Source: Streptosporangium canum
GTDB lineage: Bacteria > Actinomycetota > Actinomycetes > Streptosporangiales > Streptosporangiaceae
DNA: 64,000 bases
Reading direction: 5' to 3'
Assembly: GCF_900113865.1 (NCBI RefSeq)
Contig: NZ_FOQY01000006.1
Location: 62,001 to 126,000 of the forward strand
Within the stretch, counting starts at the first letter, position 1. The number at the start of each line of letters is the position of its first letter. The notes below the pieces were generated by a model. It made no database searches, had not been told where the DNA came from, and saw nothing but the letters and a program-made list of their open reading frames with translations. Of this stretch, positions 8,201 to 16,485 are shown in pieces. The translations under genes were made by a program, and so were the position numbers.

Positions 8201-10352
8201 GGAAGATCACGAGGACGAGGTGCGGGGCCTGGCCGGGGTCGCCCTGCAGGAACCGGGCACGCAACTGCTGGCGTACGGCGCACGGATGCGTTTGGAGCCG
8301 CTGCCGATCTCCGCGCTGGCGCCGATCGACCTGGCGTACGCGCCGTCCGGGGACGGCCTGGTGGGCCGGCTGGTGCTGGCCGCCGACATGTTCGACGACG
8401 ACCACGCCGACCTGCTCACCGATGCCCTGTCCCAGATTCACGCAGCGGCACTGGCACAACCCGGCCGGGCGCTGCGGGAGTTAACCGTCAAGCGGGCCGG
8501 GTTCACCGAGCCGCAGCCGCCGGCCGGTCCCTCGGCGGGCACGCTGGCCGACCGCTGGCACGATCAGGTCGCGACCCGCCCGGGTGACACGGCGCTGGTG
8601 ACCGCGCGCGACTCGTTCACCTATGAGCAGCTCGATCAGGGCGTACGGGACGTGGCCGCCCGCCTCGGGAAACTGGGCCGGGCGCCGGTGGCCGCACTGC
8701 TGATCGGGGACCGGGACCGGATGGTGCCGGCCGTGCTGGCGTCGCACGTACGCGGCGCGGCCGTGCTGCCGCTCGGGACGGCCAGTCCCAACGCCGATCT
8801 GCGCTTCATGATCGAGGACGCCGGTGCCGAGGTGCTGCTGGCCGACGAGGAGCTCGCCCCGCGGGCCCGGCAGCTTGTCGCCGAGTGCGCCCGGCCGCCC
8901 CGGGTGGAGCTGCTGCCCGACCTCGCGACGCTGGTCTCCGCCGGCCGACCGTCCGAGGCGTTCGAGCCGGTGAGCGCCGACGCGGTGGCGTACATCGTCT
9001 ATACCAGCGGCAGCACGGGCACGCCGAAGGGCGTACCGATCACCCACGCCAACGTCCTGCCGCTGCTCGACTGGCAGGTCGGCGGGCTCGGAGCCGGCCC
9101 CAGATTCCGGCTCATCCAGACCCTGGCGCTGACCTTCGACTTCGGCCTGCAGGAACTGTGGACGCCGCTGCTGTACGGCGGGACCCTCGTCATGCCGCCC
9201 GACCACGTACGGTCGAACGCCGGCGCATACCTCCGGTTCGTGACCGAGCACGAGATCAACGCGCTGTTCGTCACCCCGTCGTTCGCCCGTGAGCTGATGA
9301 CCTGGGGACAGCCGATGCCGACCGTGCGGCTCTTCGTGCTCGGTGGTGAGTTGCTCACGTACGAGCTGGTGGACCGGATCGTGGCGCTGCTGCCACCGGG
9401 CGCAGTCGTGATCAACGGATACGGCCCGACCGAGGCCAGCATCAACTGCGCGATGCAACGGGTGGAGGCGCGCAGGTGCGCTGCGGTGGTGCCGGTCGGC
9501 GTGCCCACCGGAGCCTCGACTATCCGGCTGCTCGACCGCCTCGGCCGTCGTGTCCCGCCCGGCGCTGTCGGCGAGGTGGTGATCGGAGGGCCCGGTGTGG
9601 CATCCGGTTATCTCGGGCTGGCGGCCGAGACCGCCGAGCGGTTCGTGGACGCTCCGGAGCCCGGGGGCGGGCGGCTGTACCGCAGCGGCGACCGGGCCAT
9701 GTGGACGGCCGGCGGCGAACTGGTCATCCTCGGCCGCGCCGACGGGCAGGCCAAGGTCAGCGGGTTCCGGATCGAGGTAGGCGAGGTCGAGGCCCGGCTG
9801 CGCGCGCTCGACGGCGTGCGGGATGCGGCGGTCGTCGTCGACCGGCGAGGCGGGACCGCGCGGCTGGCCGCGTTCGTCGTGGCTCCCGGCGCCGACCTGG
9901 CCGCCCTGCGCCAGGCCGCGGTGGCTGGCATGCCGCCGCACATGCGGCCCGAGCTGCTCTGCGCGGTCACCGCCCTGGCCCGCACCGCGCACGGCAAGCT
10001 GGACGTCGACGCGCTGCTGGCGGTGGCCGACGACCGCCGCCGGACCCGGGCCCGCGACCCGCTCGACGTGGTGCTCGACGCCTGGCGCGACGTGCTCGGC
10101 GTCGACGTCGAGCCGGACGACACCTTCTTCGAGCTCGGTGGACACAGCCTGGCGGTCACCCAGGTGATGAGCCGCATTCAGGCCGCGCTCGACCTGCCCG
10201 GCCTGCCGCTGTCGCTGTTCTTCGAGCACGTCACCCCGCGACGGCTCGCCGGACACCTGGCCGCACTGGTCGACCCCGCACCCGCTCGGACTCCTTCCCT
10301 GGCCACCGCCCGCAAGCGCCGGGGTCTGCAGCGGAGGCACCGGCCGTCATGA
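5262..10352 (+). CDS. Hybrid NRPS: FAAL-ACP-C-A-PCP
   Basis: This protein of about 1,696 residues probably initiates the assembly line. Domains in order: a fatty acyl-AMP ligase (about 1-570; FTSGSTGSPRG near 187, WLPMYHDMGLIG, YGLAEATLMVS), an acyl carrier (LGLDSLRAVQ near 595), a condensation domain (about 655-1075; HHILADM near 777), an adenylation domain (about 1090-1560; YTSGSTGTPKG near 1247) and a PCP (FFELGGHSLAV near 1624). The FAAL activates a free fatty acid, the C domain joins it to the first amino acid, and the PCP hands it to the next protein. By eye the A-domain pocket reads roughly D-F-Q-F-V-G-G-I-N-K, which I cannot assign. The in-frame GTG at 5235 is an alternative start; the GAGAGGG box (5245-5251) favours the GTG at 5262. 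The gene overlaps or abuts the PKS start. Confidence 0.9.
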   Translation: MIDNYGEAISSLQNSVNLRHLQSFSNPRRVVLPEIIRQHAIARSADVAIRELGDGENITATVTYAQLADSVEQMAATLDKRTGQGDRVIVLVRRPALFVPTFLACLRTGRIAVPLALPSSPNAALSALRLIIRASAASAVLTDLSAVVAPLLADHPGLPVLDVTERYPGATGPAALPSLDDIAFLQFTSGSTGSPRGVVVRHGNLMANQEQIRSRFEQDEDAVVVSWLPMYHDMGLIGAVLHPLYLGATAVLMPPEAFLERPARWLRAISRFGGTVSPAPNFAFDLCTARIRDEELGGVDLSTWNVACNGAEPVRAATLRAFTARFAPHGFDPSAMSPAYGLAEATLMVSAVPRGTEPGLRQGRVSCGVPVCEVRVVASGGGPAAPGEIGEIEVRGANVTDGYWDPASATAAADEHWRPEGWMTTGDLGFLEKGELYVSGRIKDVVIVRGRNLYSHDIEDTAQSASALLRRGDGAVVQDGDAVVLVQGLRDAGRAEEAARLVRAAVVRAHGVTLDSIVFVAPGSVPKTTSGKIRRSESLRLLREGKLEVLAVSGDGTPEGGCGGVATDRLAGVVREFLRLPGDLDVTGTPLVALGLDSLRAVQLKEELRERLAIDVTIADLLAAGGVADLAAACRPVARAAGPAGPQPLAGGELPFAPATAWERIMWAVQRRNPASTAYVIARRFVLDDTVEVPALLAAFDALVAARPHLSSVYRLREGSLIREPGIGPTARHQRADDAMAAAERAATEPIDLSAGPLIALDVFTDDGCRVLLLRVHHILADMTSAGVLAGELLALAAGGAGVPDGAPVFAPEPQTPDPAELAAWRAEFADATPLWLPTAASSATEVGAGRVRWATLSPTALDQVDAIAVRNRTTRAGVLLAFEVLWLARLSDQDTVSLAVPLSLRTAAAEARIPGYAVNTLPLVVTIDENGSFDDLVVRCAAAQLRALALRGVPLTELVGDAGTAARAGEAMRCLFGYLEDHEDEVRGLAGVALQEPGTQLLAYGARMRLEPLPISALAPIDLAYAPSGDGLVGRLVLAADMFDDDHADLLTDALSQIHAAALAQPGRALRELTVKRAGFTEPQPPAGPSAGTLADRWHDQVATRPGDTALVTARDSFTYEQLDQGVRDVAARLGKLGRAPVAALLIGDRDRMVPAVLASHVRGAAVLPLGTASPNADLRFMIEDAGAEVLLADEELAPRARQLVAECARPPRVELLPDLATLVSAGRPSEAFEPVSADAVAYIVYTSGSTGTPKGVPITHANVLPLLDWQVGGLGAGPRFRLIQTLALTFDFGLQELWTPLLYGGTLVMPPDHVRSNAGAYLRFVTEHEINALFVTPSFARELMTWGQPMPTVRLFVLGGELLTYELVDRIVALLPPGAVVINGYGPTEASINCAMQRVEARRCAAVVPVGVPTGASTIRLLDRLGRRVPPGAVGEVVIGGPGVASGYLGLAAETAERFVDAPEPGGGRLYRSGDRAMWTAGGELVILGRADGQAKVSGFRIEVGEVEARLRALDGVRDAAVVVDRRGGTARLAAFVVAPGADLAALRQAAVAGMPPHMRPELLCAVTALARTAHGKLDVDALLAVADDRRRTRARDPLDVVLDAWRDVLGVDVEPDDTFFELGGHSLAVTQVMSRIQAALDLPGLPLSLFFEHVTPRRLAGHLAALVDPAPARTPSLATARKRRGLQRRHRPS

Positions 10353-10378
10353 AGTTCTCCGATCCGAGGAGCCCACGT

Positions 10379-13300
10379 ATGGACACCACTCCCGCCGATA
10401 TCGCGGTCATTGGAATGGCCTGCCGGTTCCCTGGCGCGAACGACCCCGACCAGTACTGGCGCAATCTGCGCGAAGGCGTCGAATCGATCCGCTTCCAGTC
10501 CGACGAGGTGCTGCTGGCCAACGGCGTCACACAGCGGCAACTGGACAACCCCCGGTACGTGAAGGCGTCGGCGCCGGTCGAGGGCGGTGACACCTTCGAC
10601 GCCGCCTTCTTCGGGTATAGCGCCCGCGAGGCCGAGTTGATGGACCCGCAGCACCGGCTGTTCCTGGAGACGGGCTACTCGGCGCTGGAGGACGCCGGAT
10701 ACGATCCGGCCCGCTACGACGGACTCATCGGCGTGTACGCGGGCAGCACCATGAACACGTACATCCTGATGAACCTGGTGCCCAACCAGAGCGTGCTCGA
10801 AGTCGTCGGCGACCTGCAGACGATGATCGGCAACGACAAGGAGTACCTGGCCAGCCGGGTGTCGTACAAGCTCAACCTCAAGGGCCCGAGCTGCGTGGTG
10901 CAGACCGCCTGCTCGACCAGCCTGGTCGCGGTGCACATGGCCTGCCAGGCGATCCTGGCTGGCGAGTGTGACATGGCGCTGGTCGGCGGCAGTTCGGTCC
11001 GCATGCCGCTCGGGGGCGGGTACATGCACCAGCCCGGTGGCACCTCGTCGTCGGACGGGCACTGCCGGGCCTTCGACGCCGCGGCGGAGGGCAGCGTCGT
11101 CGGATCGGGTGTCGGCGCGGTCGTCCTCAAGCACCTCAAGGACGCCATCCGGGATGGCGACCACGTCTACACGGTCATCAAGGGCACCGCGATCAACAAC
11201 GACGGTAACGCCAAGGTCAGCTTCACCGCCCCCAGCGTGGAGGGCCAGGCGCGGGCCGCGGCCAGCGCGCTACTGGCGGCTGGGCTCACCGGTGACGACA
11301 TCGACTACATCGAGGCGCATGGCACCGGCACTCCGCTCGGCGACCCGATCGAGGTGGCGGCGCTGACCCGGGGACTGCGCGAGACCACCGACCGCCGCCA
11401 GGACGTCGTGCTGGGCAGCGTCAAGACCAACATCGGCCACCTGGACGCCGCCGCCGGTGTGGCCGGGTTCATCAAGGCTGTCCAGTCGGTGCGGCACGGC
11501 CTCGTCCCGCCGACGCTGAACTTCACCACACCCAATCCGCAGATCGACTTCGCGGCGAGCCCGTTCTACGTGAGCAGCGAGCTGGTCGACTGGCCAGAGG
11601 TCGACCGGCCGCGCCGCGCTGCGGTCAACTCGATCGGCATGGGCGGCACGAACGCACACGTGGTCATCGAGCAGGCCCCGCCCCCCGCGCCGGCTTCCGG
11701 TTCCGCCGCGTGGCAACTGCTGCGGGTGTCGGCCGCGACGCCGACCGCCCTCGACACCGCCACTGCGAGGCTGGCCACCTGGCTGCGGGAACACCCGGCC
11801 GCCGAGCTGGCCGACGTGGCATACACGCTGGACGTCGGCCGTCGGCCGCTGTCCTACCGCCGTACCGTCGTGGCCCGCGACGTCGAGGACGCCGCCGCCG
11901 CGCTCGGCGCGCCCGGCTCGGCCCGGGTGACCGACTCGCTGCTGTCCCGGGAGCCTTCAGGGGTGGTGTTCCTCTTCCCCGGTCAGGGCTCCCAGCGGTT
12001 CGGGATGGGCGCGACCGCGTACGCCGGGTCGCCGGTGTTCCGCGAGGTCGTCGACGATCTGCTGGACACCGCGCCGGAGCTGCTCGCCGCCGAGCTTCGC
12101 GAGCTCGTCCTCACCGCGGGCACCGGCACCGAAGCGCAGGAACGGCGGCTGGCCGATACCCGCGTCACTCAGCCGGCCCTCTTCCTGGTCTGCTACGGCT
12201 GGGCGCGTGCCCTGATCGCGTACGGCATCAGCCCGACCGCCTTGCTCGGCCATAGCATCGGTGAGCTGGTCGCGGCGGCGGTCGCCGGTGTGCTGCGCCC
12301 GGCCGACGCATTCGCCCTGGTCATCGCTCGCGGAGAGCTGATGGCGGTCCAGCCGGCCGGGGCCATGCTCAGTGTGGTGGCGTCCGCCGAGACGGTACGC
12401 GAGCACTTGGGCGATGACGTGGACATCGCCGCGATCAACGGCCCCGCCCTGGTGTCGGTCTCGGGCACCACCGAGGCTGTCGACGTGCTCGCGGTGCGCC
12501 TCGACGCCGCCGGCATCGCCAGCCGGCGGCTCATCGTCAGCCACCCGTTCCACAGCCGACACATGCAGGCGGCCACCGACCGGTTGCGCGAACTCGCGGC
12601 CGCCTTCCCCGCCACGGCGCCGGAGATCCCGATGTTGTCGAACGTGACCGGCGACTGGCACGGCCCGGCACCCATCGAGCCCGCGTACTGGGGTGAGCAC
12701 GTGCGCCGGCCGGTCGACGTAGCCGGCTGCCTGGAGCGCCTGAACGAGCGGCAGGGCCAGATCCTGCTGGAGGTCGGGCCGGGCGAGACCATGCTCGCGC
12801 TGGCCCGGCAGTATGCCGCCACGGCCGACTGGGCCGCGGGCGTGCCCACCCTGCCCATGGGCGACGACAAGCGCGCCGGCCGGCGGACCGCGCTGGAGGC
12901 CCTGGCCGGTCTCTGGCACGCCGGGCTGATGGTCTCCGAACCGGCCGCCGAGGAGCAGCCACGGCACCGCCTCGCCCTGCCGACCTACCCCTTCGAGCGC
13001 AAACGTTACTGGATCCAGCCCGTCGGCAACCCCACGACCTCTTCTGCGGTACGCGACCGGGCCGCCGTGCTGCCCGATCCCCACCAGTGGATCCACCAGG
13101 CCCGCTGGCAGGAGCTCGACTCGCCGACCGGGAGCGCCGACCGCGTCGTGGTGGCCGCCGATACCAGGACGGTCGCCGAGGAAACCGAAATCCTGCTGGT
13201 CCCCGCGCCCGACGACCTCGCCGCGGCCTCGATCCTGGTGCGGGACGCGGCCGCCGCGGTCCGCGACCGGAAGTCGCCGCTGCGGCTGGTGCTCGCTGTC

Positions 13301-14710
13301 CGTGGCGCCGGCCGACTGCTCGACCGCGCCGACGTCGCCCCGTCCACCGCCGCGCTGGCCGCGCTGGCGCACGTCGCGTCGCAGGAGACGGCCATGCTGG
13401 ACGCCGGCGTGGTCGCGGCTGACGGCGGCCCCGAAGAGATCCGGACCCTGGTCGGCCGGGACGATCCGCCGCTGGTGGCGATCCGCGGCGGACGGCGCTG
13501 GGGCCGGGTCTGGATCCCGCTGCCGGTGTCCGGGCAGGAGTCGCTCACCGGGCGGCGGGTCGCGGTCCTCGGCGGCCTGGGCCTGTTCGGCCGCCGAGCC
13601 GCGGCCCACCTGCTGGCCCAGCCCGAAACCGAGGTGTGGCTGCTGGACAACCGTGCGGAGAAGGATCTCGACGCCGCCGAGAGCGGCGACCTGGCCCGGC
13701 TGCGGGGCATCGGCGGTGACCGGCTCACGGTCGCGCGAGCCGACGTCACCGATGCGGCCTCGCTCGCCGCAGCGCTCGACCCGGCTCTCGACGAGAGACT
13801 GGCCGTGGTGATCATCGCGGCGGGTCCGCTCAGCCTGTCCCCGGCGGCGGTCTCCGAGATCGACGGCGGTACGCTCGCCGCACATGTGACGCCGCGCGCC
13901 GCAATGGTGTCCGCTCTGGCCGAGGTGCTCGCCGTCCGCCCGGTGACGCCCCGGGTCGTGCAGGTGTCCTCGCTGTCCACGGCGCTCGGCGGGCTAGGGT
14001 CGGCCGCTTACGCCGCCGCCAACGAGCTGGCCGCGACGCTGGCCGAGAACCAGGGACCCGGCTGGACCTCGGTCGACTGGGAGCACTGGCGGCGACCGGA
14101 CGAGGTGCTGGCCGGCAGTATGGCGCGCTACGCGATGGACGCCGAGCTCATCGGCACGACGCTGGAGATCGTTCTGGCCGCCGGGCACGGACGGCTCGCG
14201 GTCAGCACCGGCGACCTCGGCTACCGCGTCGAACAGAGCCGGCCGACCTCGCAGGCCCCGGCCAGGGCCGAGACCGACGGCGAGGTCGTCGACGGTGGGA
14301 CGCACCGGCGGCCGGACATCCAGACGCCGTACATGTCACCATCTGGCGACGTCGAGAAGAACGTGGCCGCGCAGATGAAGCGGCTGCTCGGCATCGACCG
14401 GGTGGGCGCCGCAGACAATTTCTTCGACCTCGGCGGTGATTCGCTGATGGCCATGCAGTTGATCTCCCTGCTCCGAGACGAGTACCGGATCGCGCTGCCG
14501 ATGGAGGAGATCTTCGCCGATCCGACCGTGCGCGGGCTCGCCGTCAGCATCCAGAAGCACGGCGAGGCCGAGCTGGCGCCACCCGCCGAAGATGAAAAGG
14601 GCGACGAGGACGAGGATCTCGCCGCGTTGTTCGCCGAGATCGAGCAGATGAACGACAACGAGGTCGCCCGGCAGCTGTCCGAACTGTCCACAGAGCAGGA
14701 GCAGCAGTGA
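10379..14710 (+). CDS. Type I polyketide synthase: KS-AT-KR-ACP
   Basis: This is a single-module PKS of about 1,443 residues. The KS has its active-site cysteine in QTACSTSLVA (about 178), HGTGTPLGDP and KTNIGHLDAAAG. The AT shows FLFPGQGSQ, GHSIGE (about 623) and HPFHS near 721, which resembles the malonyl-specific HAFH type. A KR follows (GGLGLFG near 1065; SSLSTALGG then Y in SAAYAAANE near 1211). An ACP (FFDLGGDSLMAM near 1350) and an acidic helical tail (LAALFAEIEQMNDNEV), likely a docking element, complete it. The usual KR lysine seems replaced (HVTPRAAM context). It would add one malonate unit to the acyl-aminoacyl chain and perhaps reduce it. The ATG at 10379 has a GAGGAG box 8 bases upstream; an ATG at 10349 would overlap the NRPS stop. 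Confidence 0.9.
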   Translation: MDTTPADIAVIGMACRFPGANDPDQYWRNLREGVESIRFQSDEVLLANGVTQRQLDNPRYVKASAPVEGGDTFDAAFFGYSAREAELMDPQHRLFLETGYSALEDAGYDPARYDGLIGVYAGSTMNTYILMNLVPNQSVLEVVGDLQTMIGNDKEYLASRVSYKLNLKGPSCVVQTACSTSLVAVHMACQAILAGECDMALVGGSSVRMPLGGGYMHQPGGTSSSDGHCRAFDAAAEGSVVGSGVGAVVLKHLKDAIRDGDHVYTVIKGTAINNDGNAKVSFTAPSVEGQARAAASALLAAGLTGDDIDYIEAHGTGTPLGDPIEVAALTRGLRETTDRRQDVVLGSVKTNIGHLDAAAGVAGFIKAVQSVRHGLVPPTLNFTTPNPQIDFAASPFYVSSELVDWPEVDRPRRAAVNSIGMGGTNAHVVIEQAPPPAPASGSAAWQLLRVSAATPTALDTATARLATWLREHPAAELADVAYTLDVGRRPLSYRRTVVARDVEDAAAALGAPGSARVTDSLLSREPSGVVFLFPGQGSQRFGMGATAYAGSPVFREVVDDLLDTAPELLAAELRELVLTAGTGTEAQERRLADTRVTQPALFLVCYGWARALIAYGISPTALLGHSIGELVAAAVAGVLRPADAFALVIARGELMAVQPAGAMLSVVASAETVREHLGDDVDIAAINGPALVSVSGTTEAVDVLAVRLDAAGIASRRLIVSHPFHSRHMQAATDRLRELAAAFPATAPEIPMLSNVTGDWHGPAPIEPAYWGEHVRRPVDVAGCLERLNERQGQILLEVGPGETMLALARQYAATADWAAGVPTLPMGDDKRAGRRTALEALAGLWHAGLMVSEPAAEEQPRHRLALPTYPFERKRYWIQPVGNPTTSSAVRDRAAVLPDPHQWIHQARWQELDSPTGSADRVVVAADTRTVAEETEILLVPAPDDLAAASILVRDAAAAVRDRKSPLRLVLAVRGAGRLLDRADVAPSTAALAALAHVASQETAMLDAGVVAADGGPEEIRTLVGRDDPPLVAIRGGRRWGRVWIPLPVSGQESLTGRRVAVLGGLGLFGRRAAAHLLAQPETEVWLLDNRAEKDLDAAESGDLARLRGIGGDRLTVARADVTDAASLAAALDPALDERLAVVIIAAGPLSLSPAAVSEIDGGTLAAHVTPRAAMVSALAEVLAVRPVTPRVVQVSSLSTALGGLGSAAYAAANELAATLAENQGPGWTSVDWEHWRRPDEVLAGSMARYAMDAELIGTTLEIVLAAGHGRLAVSTGDLGYRVEQSRPTSQAPARAETDGEVVDGGTHRRPDIQTPYMSPSGDVEKNVAAQMKRLLGIDRVGAADNFFDLGGDSLMAMQLISLLRDEYRIALPMEEIFADPTVRGLAVSIQKHGEAELAPPAEDEKGDEDEDLAALFAEIEQMNDNEVARQLSELSTEQEQQ

Positions 14711-16485
14711 CACGGCTCCCGGCGACCCTTTCGGCGGATCTGACGCCGGAGGTCCTCAAGCGGATGGACGACGAGCAGCTCAAGCAGCTGGCGGCCGACC
14801 TACGGCGGCTCCTGGTCCGGTCGGTCGCCGTCCGCGGCGGCCACCTGGGTCCGAACCTCGGCGTCGTCGAGCTGACCCTGGCCCTGCACCGGGTCTTCGA
14901 CAGCCCGCGCGATGTGCTGCTCTGGGACACCGGCCACCAGAGCTACATCCACAAGATGGTGACCGGCCGGGTTCCGCTCTTCGACGAGCTGCGCGCCTGG
15001 GGCGGGCTGGCCGGATACCCGAACCGCGAGGAGAGCGAGCACGACTGGGTGGAGAGCTCGCACGCCGGCAACGCGCTCGCGTACGCGGCCGGGTTCGCGC
15101 TCGGGCGTCACGACGGGCACGTGGTCGCGATCGTCGGCGACGGGGCGCTGACCGCCGGGGTAGCCCTCGAGACGCTCAACGACGTCGTGGAACGCGACCT
15201 CGACCTGATCCTGGTCATCAACGACAACGGCCGGTCGTACGCCCCGACCACCGGTGCTCTGGCGGCCGCGCTGCGCGCCCTGCGGGGACCGGTCGGGGAA
15301 CAGGCGGCCGCCGTACTCAGCGGGGCCGGGGTGCGCTACCACGGCCCGGTCGACGGCCACGATCGCGTGGCGGTCGAGGAAGCCCTGCGGGCCGCCGCCC
15401 GGGACGAAGGCCTGCGGATCGTGCACGCGGTGACGCAGAAGGGCCGCGGTTACGAACCGGCATTGGCCGACGAGGTCGACCATCTGCACGGCGTGGGCCC
15501 GTTCGATCCGCTCGACGGACGGCCGCTGACCGCGCCGCCCGGCCGGATCCCGGTCACCGAGATCCTCGCCCGCTCGCTGGTCGAGGCCGGCGAATGCGAC
15601 GACCGCATCCACGTGATCACCGCGGCCATGGGCAGCGCGTCGGGGCTCGATCCGTTCCGCGACCGTTTCCCCGACCGGTTCCACGACGTCGGCATCGCCG
15701 AGCAGTACGCCGTCACGCTGGCCTGTGGTCTGGCCATGAGCGGCGCCCGGCCGGTGGTCGCGATCCACAGCACCTTCCTCGGCCGAGCCTTCGACCAGGT
15801 CCTCTACGAGGTCGGCCTGCACGCCCTGGAGGTCGTCTTCCTGATCGACCGGGCCGGGATCACCGGCGGCGACGGGCCGTCCCACAACGGGCTCTACGAC
15901 CTGGCGATCGCAGGCCACGTGCCGGACGCGCTGGTGCTGGCACCGGTCGACGCGTCCGGCCTGAAGGAGGCGCTGAGCCGGGCGCTGGAAGCAGGCCGTC
16001 CCGCCTTCGTCCGGTACTCCCGGGCGCTGCCGGCTGAGCCTGTCGCGCGCAACGCGCCGGCCGGCCCGTGCGAGCGGGGGCTCGCCGTGGTCGGCTACGG
16101 TTCGACGGCACCGCTGGCCATCGAGGTCGCCGGGATGCTGCGTGAGCGCGGCGTCCCGGCCGAGGCCGAGGTCACCGGCCAGTTGCTTCCGGTCCCGGCC
16201 GGGTTGCGCAAGGCGCTCGACGACGCGGATGTGGTCGTCGTCCTGGAGGACCACGGTGTCATGGGCGGGTTCGGCGAGATGCTGGCCCGGACCAGCGGCC
16301 ACGGCTTCGCCGCCAGGTTGCGCGTGTTCGGGCCGCCCGGACGGTTCCTGCCGCACGGCGACCCGGTCGAGGTCCGGCGGCATCTGCGGCTGGACGCGGA
16401 CGCGCTCACCGGCGCGGTGCAGCGGCTCTGGCTGGAGAACGCGGCCGGCGAGGTCAGCCGGGCAGGCGGCGCAGCACCGCGATGA
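14707..16485 (+). CDS. DXS-family thiamine-diphosphate enzyme
   Basis: This 592-residue protein belongs to the 1-deoxy-D-xylulose-5-phosphate synthase family, which condenses pyruvate with glyceraldehyde-3-phosphate. Seen motifs: GGHLGPNLGVVELTLALH with the catalytic histidine region, WDTGHQSYIHK, the TPP/Mg site GDGALTAG...INDN, HDVGIAEQYAVT with the cofactor glutamate, and IDRAGITGGDGPSHNGLYD. The family's GIAEQH reads GIAEQY here. Its GTG start overlaps the PKS stop (GTGA), so translation is coupled to a polyketide synthase. No other isoprenoid-pathway gene is in the window. It could be a resistant or extra DXS, or a repurposed carboligase that joins a two-carbon unit to a pathway intermediate (inference). 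Its 3' end overlaps the convergent condensation gene by 32 bp. Confidence 0.82.
   Translation: MTRLPATLSADLTPEVLKRMDDEQLKQLAADLRRLLVRSVAVRGGHLGPNLGVVELTLALHRVFDSPRDVLLWDTGHQSYIHKMVTGRVPLFDELRAWGGLAGYPNREESEHDWVESSHAGNALAYAAGFALGRHDGHVVAIVGDGALTAGVALETLNDVVERDLDLILVINDNGRSYAPTTGALAAALRALRGPVGEQAAAVLSGAGVRYHGPVDGHDRVAVEEALRAAARDEGLRIVHAVTQKGRGYEPALADEVDHLHGVGPFDPLDGRPLTAPPGRIPVTEILARSLVEAGECDDRIHVITAAMGSASGLDPFRDRFPDRFHDVGIAEQYAVTLACGLAMSGARPVVAIHSTFLGRAFDQVLYEVGLHALEVVFLIDRAGITGGDGPSHNGLYDLAIAGHVPDALVLAPVDASGLKEALSRALEAGRPAFVRYSRALPAEPVARNAPAGPCERGLAVVGYGSTAPLAIEVAGMLRERGVPAEAEVTGQLLPVPAGLRKALDDADVVVVLEDHGVMGGFGEMLARTSGHGFAARLRVFGPPGRFLPHGDPVEVRRHLRLDADALTGAVQRLWLENAAGEVSRAGGAAPR

Noticed and set aside
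5643-8459. 938-codon leftward ORF opposite the FAAL-ACP-C region
   Set aside because: Antisense shadow typical of high-GC genes; low-complexity Gly/Arg/Gln composition and no recognisable domain.
8481-10340. 619-codon leftward ORF opposite the A-PCP region
   Set aside because: Same antisense artefact; the plus strand has clear A and PCP motifs.
9476-10348. Upstream extension of the PKS reading frame over the FAAL-NRPS 3' end
   Set aside because: The translation is Arg/Pro-rich shadow of the NRPS A-PCP region; the PKS has its own ATG with Shine-Dalgarno at 10379.
11957-13885. 642-codon leftward ORF opposite the PKS AT-KR region
   Set aside because: The opposite strand encodes textbook AT and KR motifs; this frame shows none.
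14707-16485. Assigning the TPP enzyme as the housekeeping dxs gene
   Set aside because: Coupling to the PKS and lack of other isoprenoid genes make this unsafe, so no gene symbol was given.
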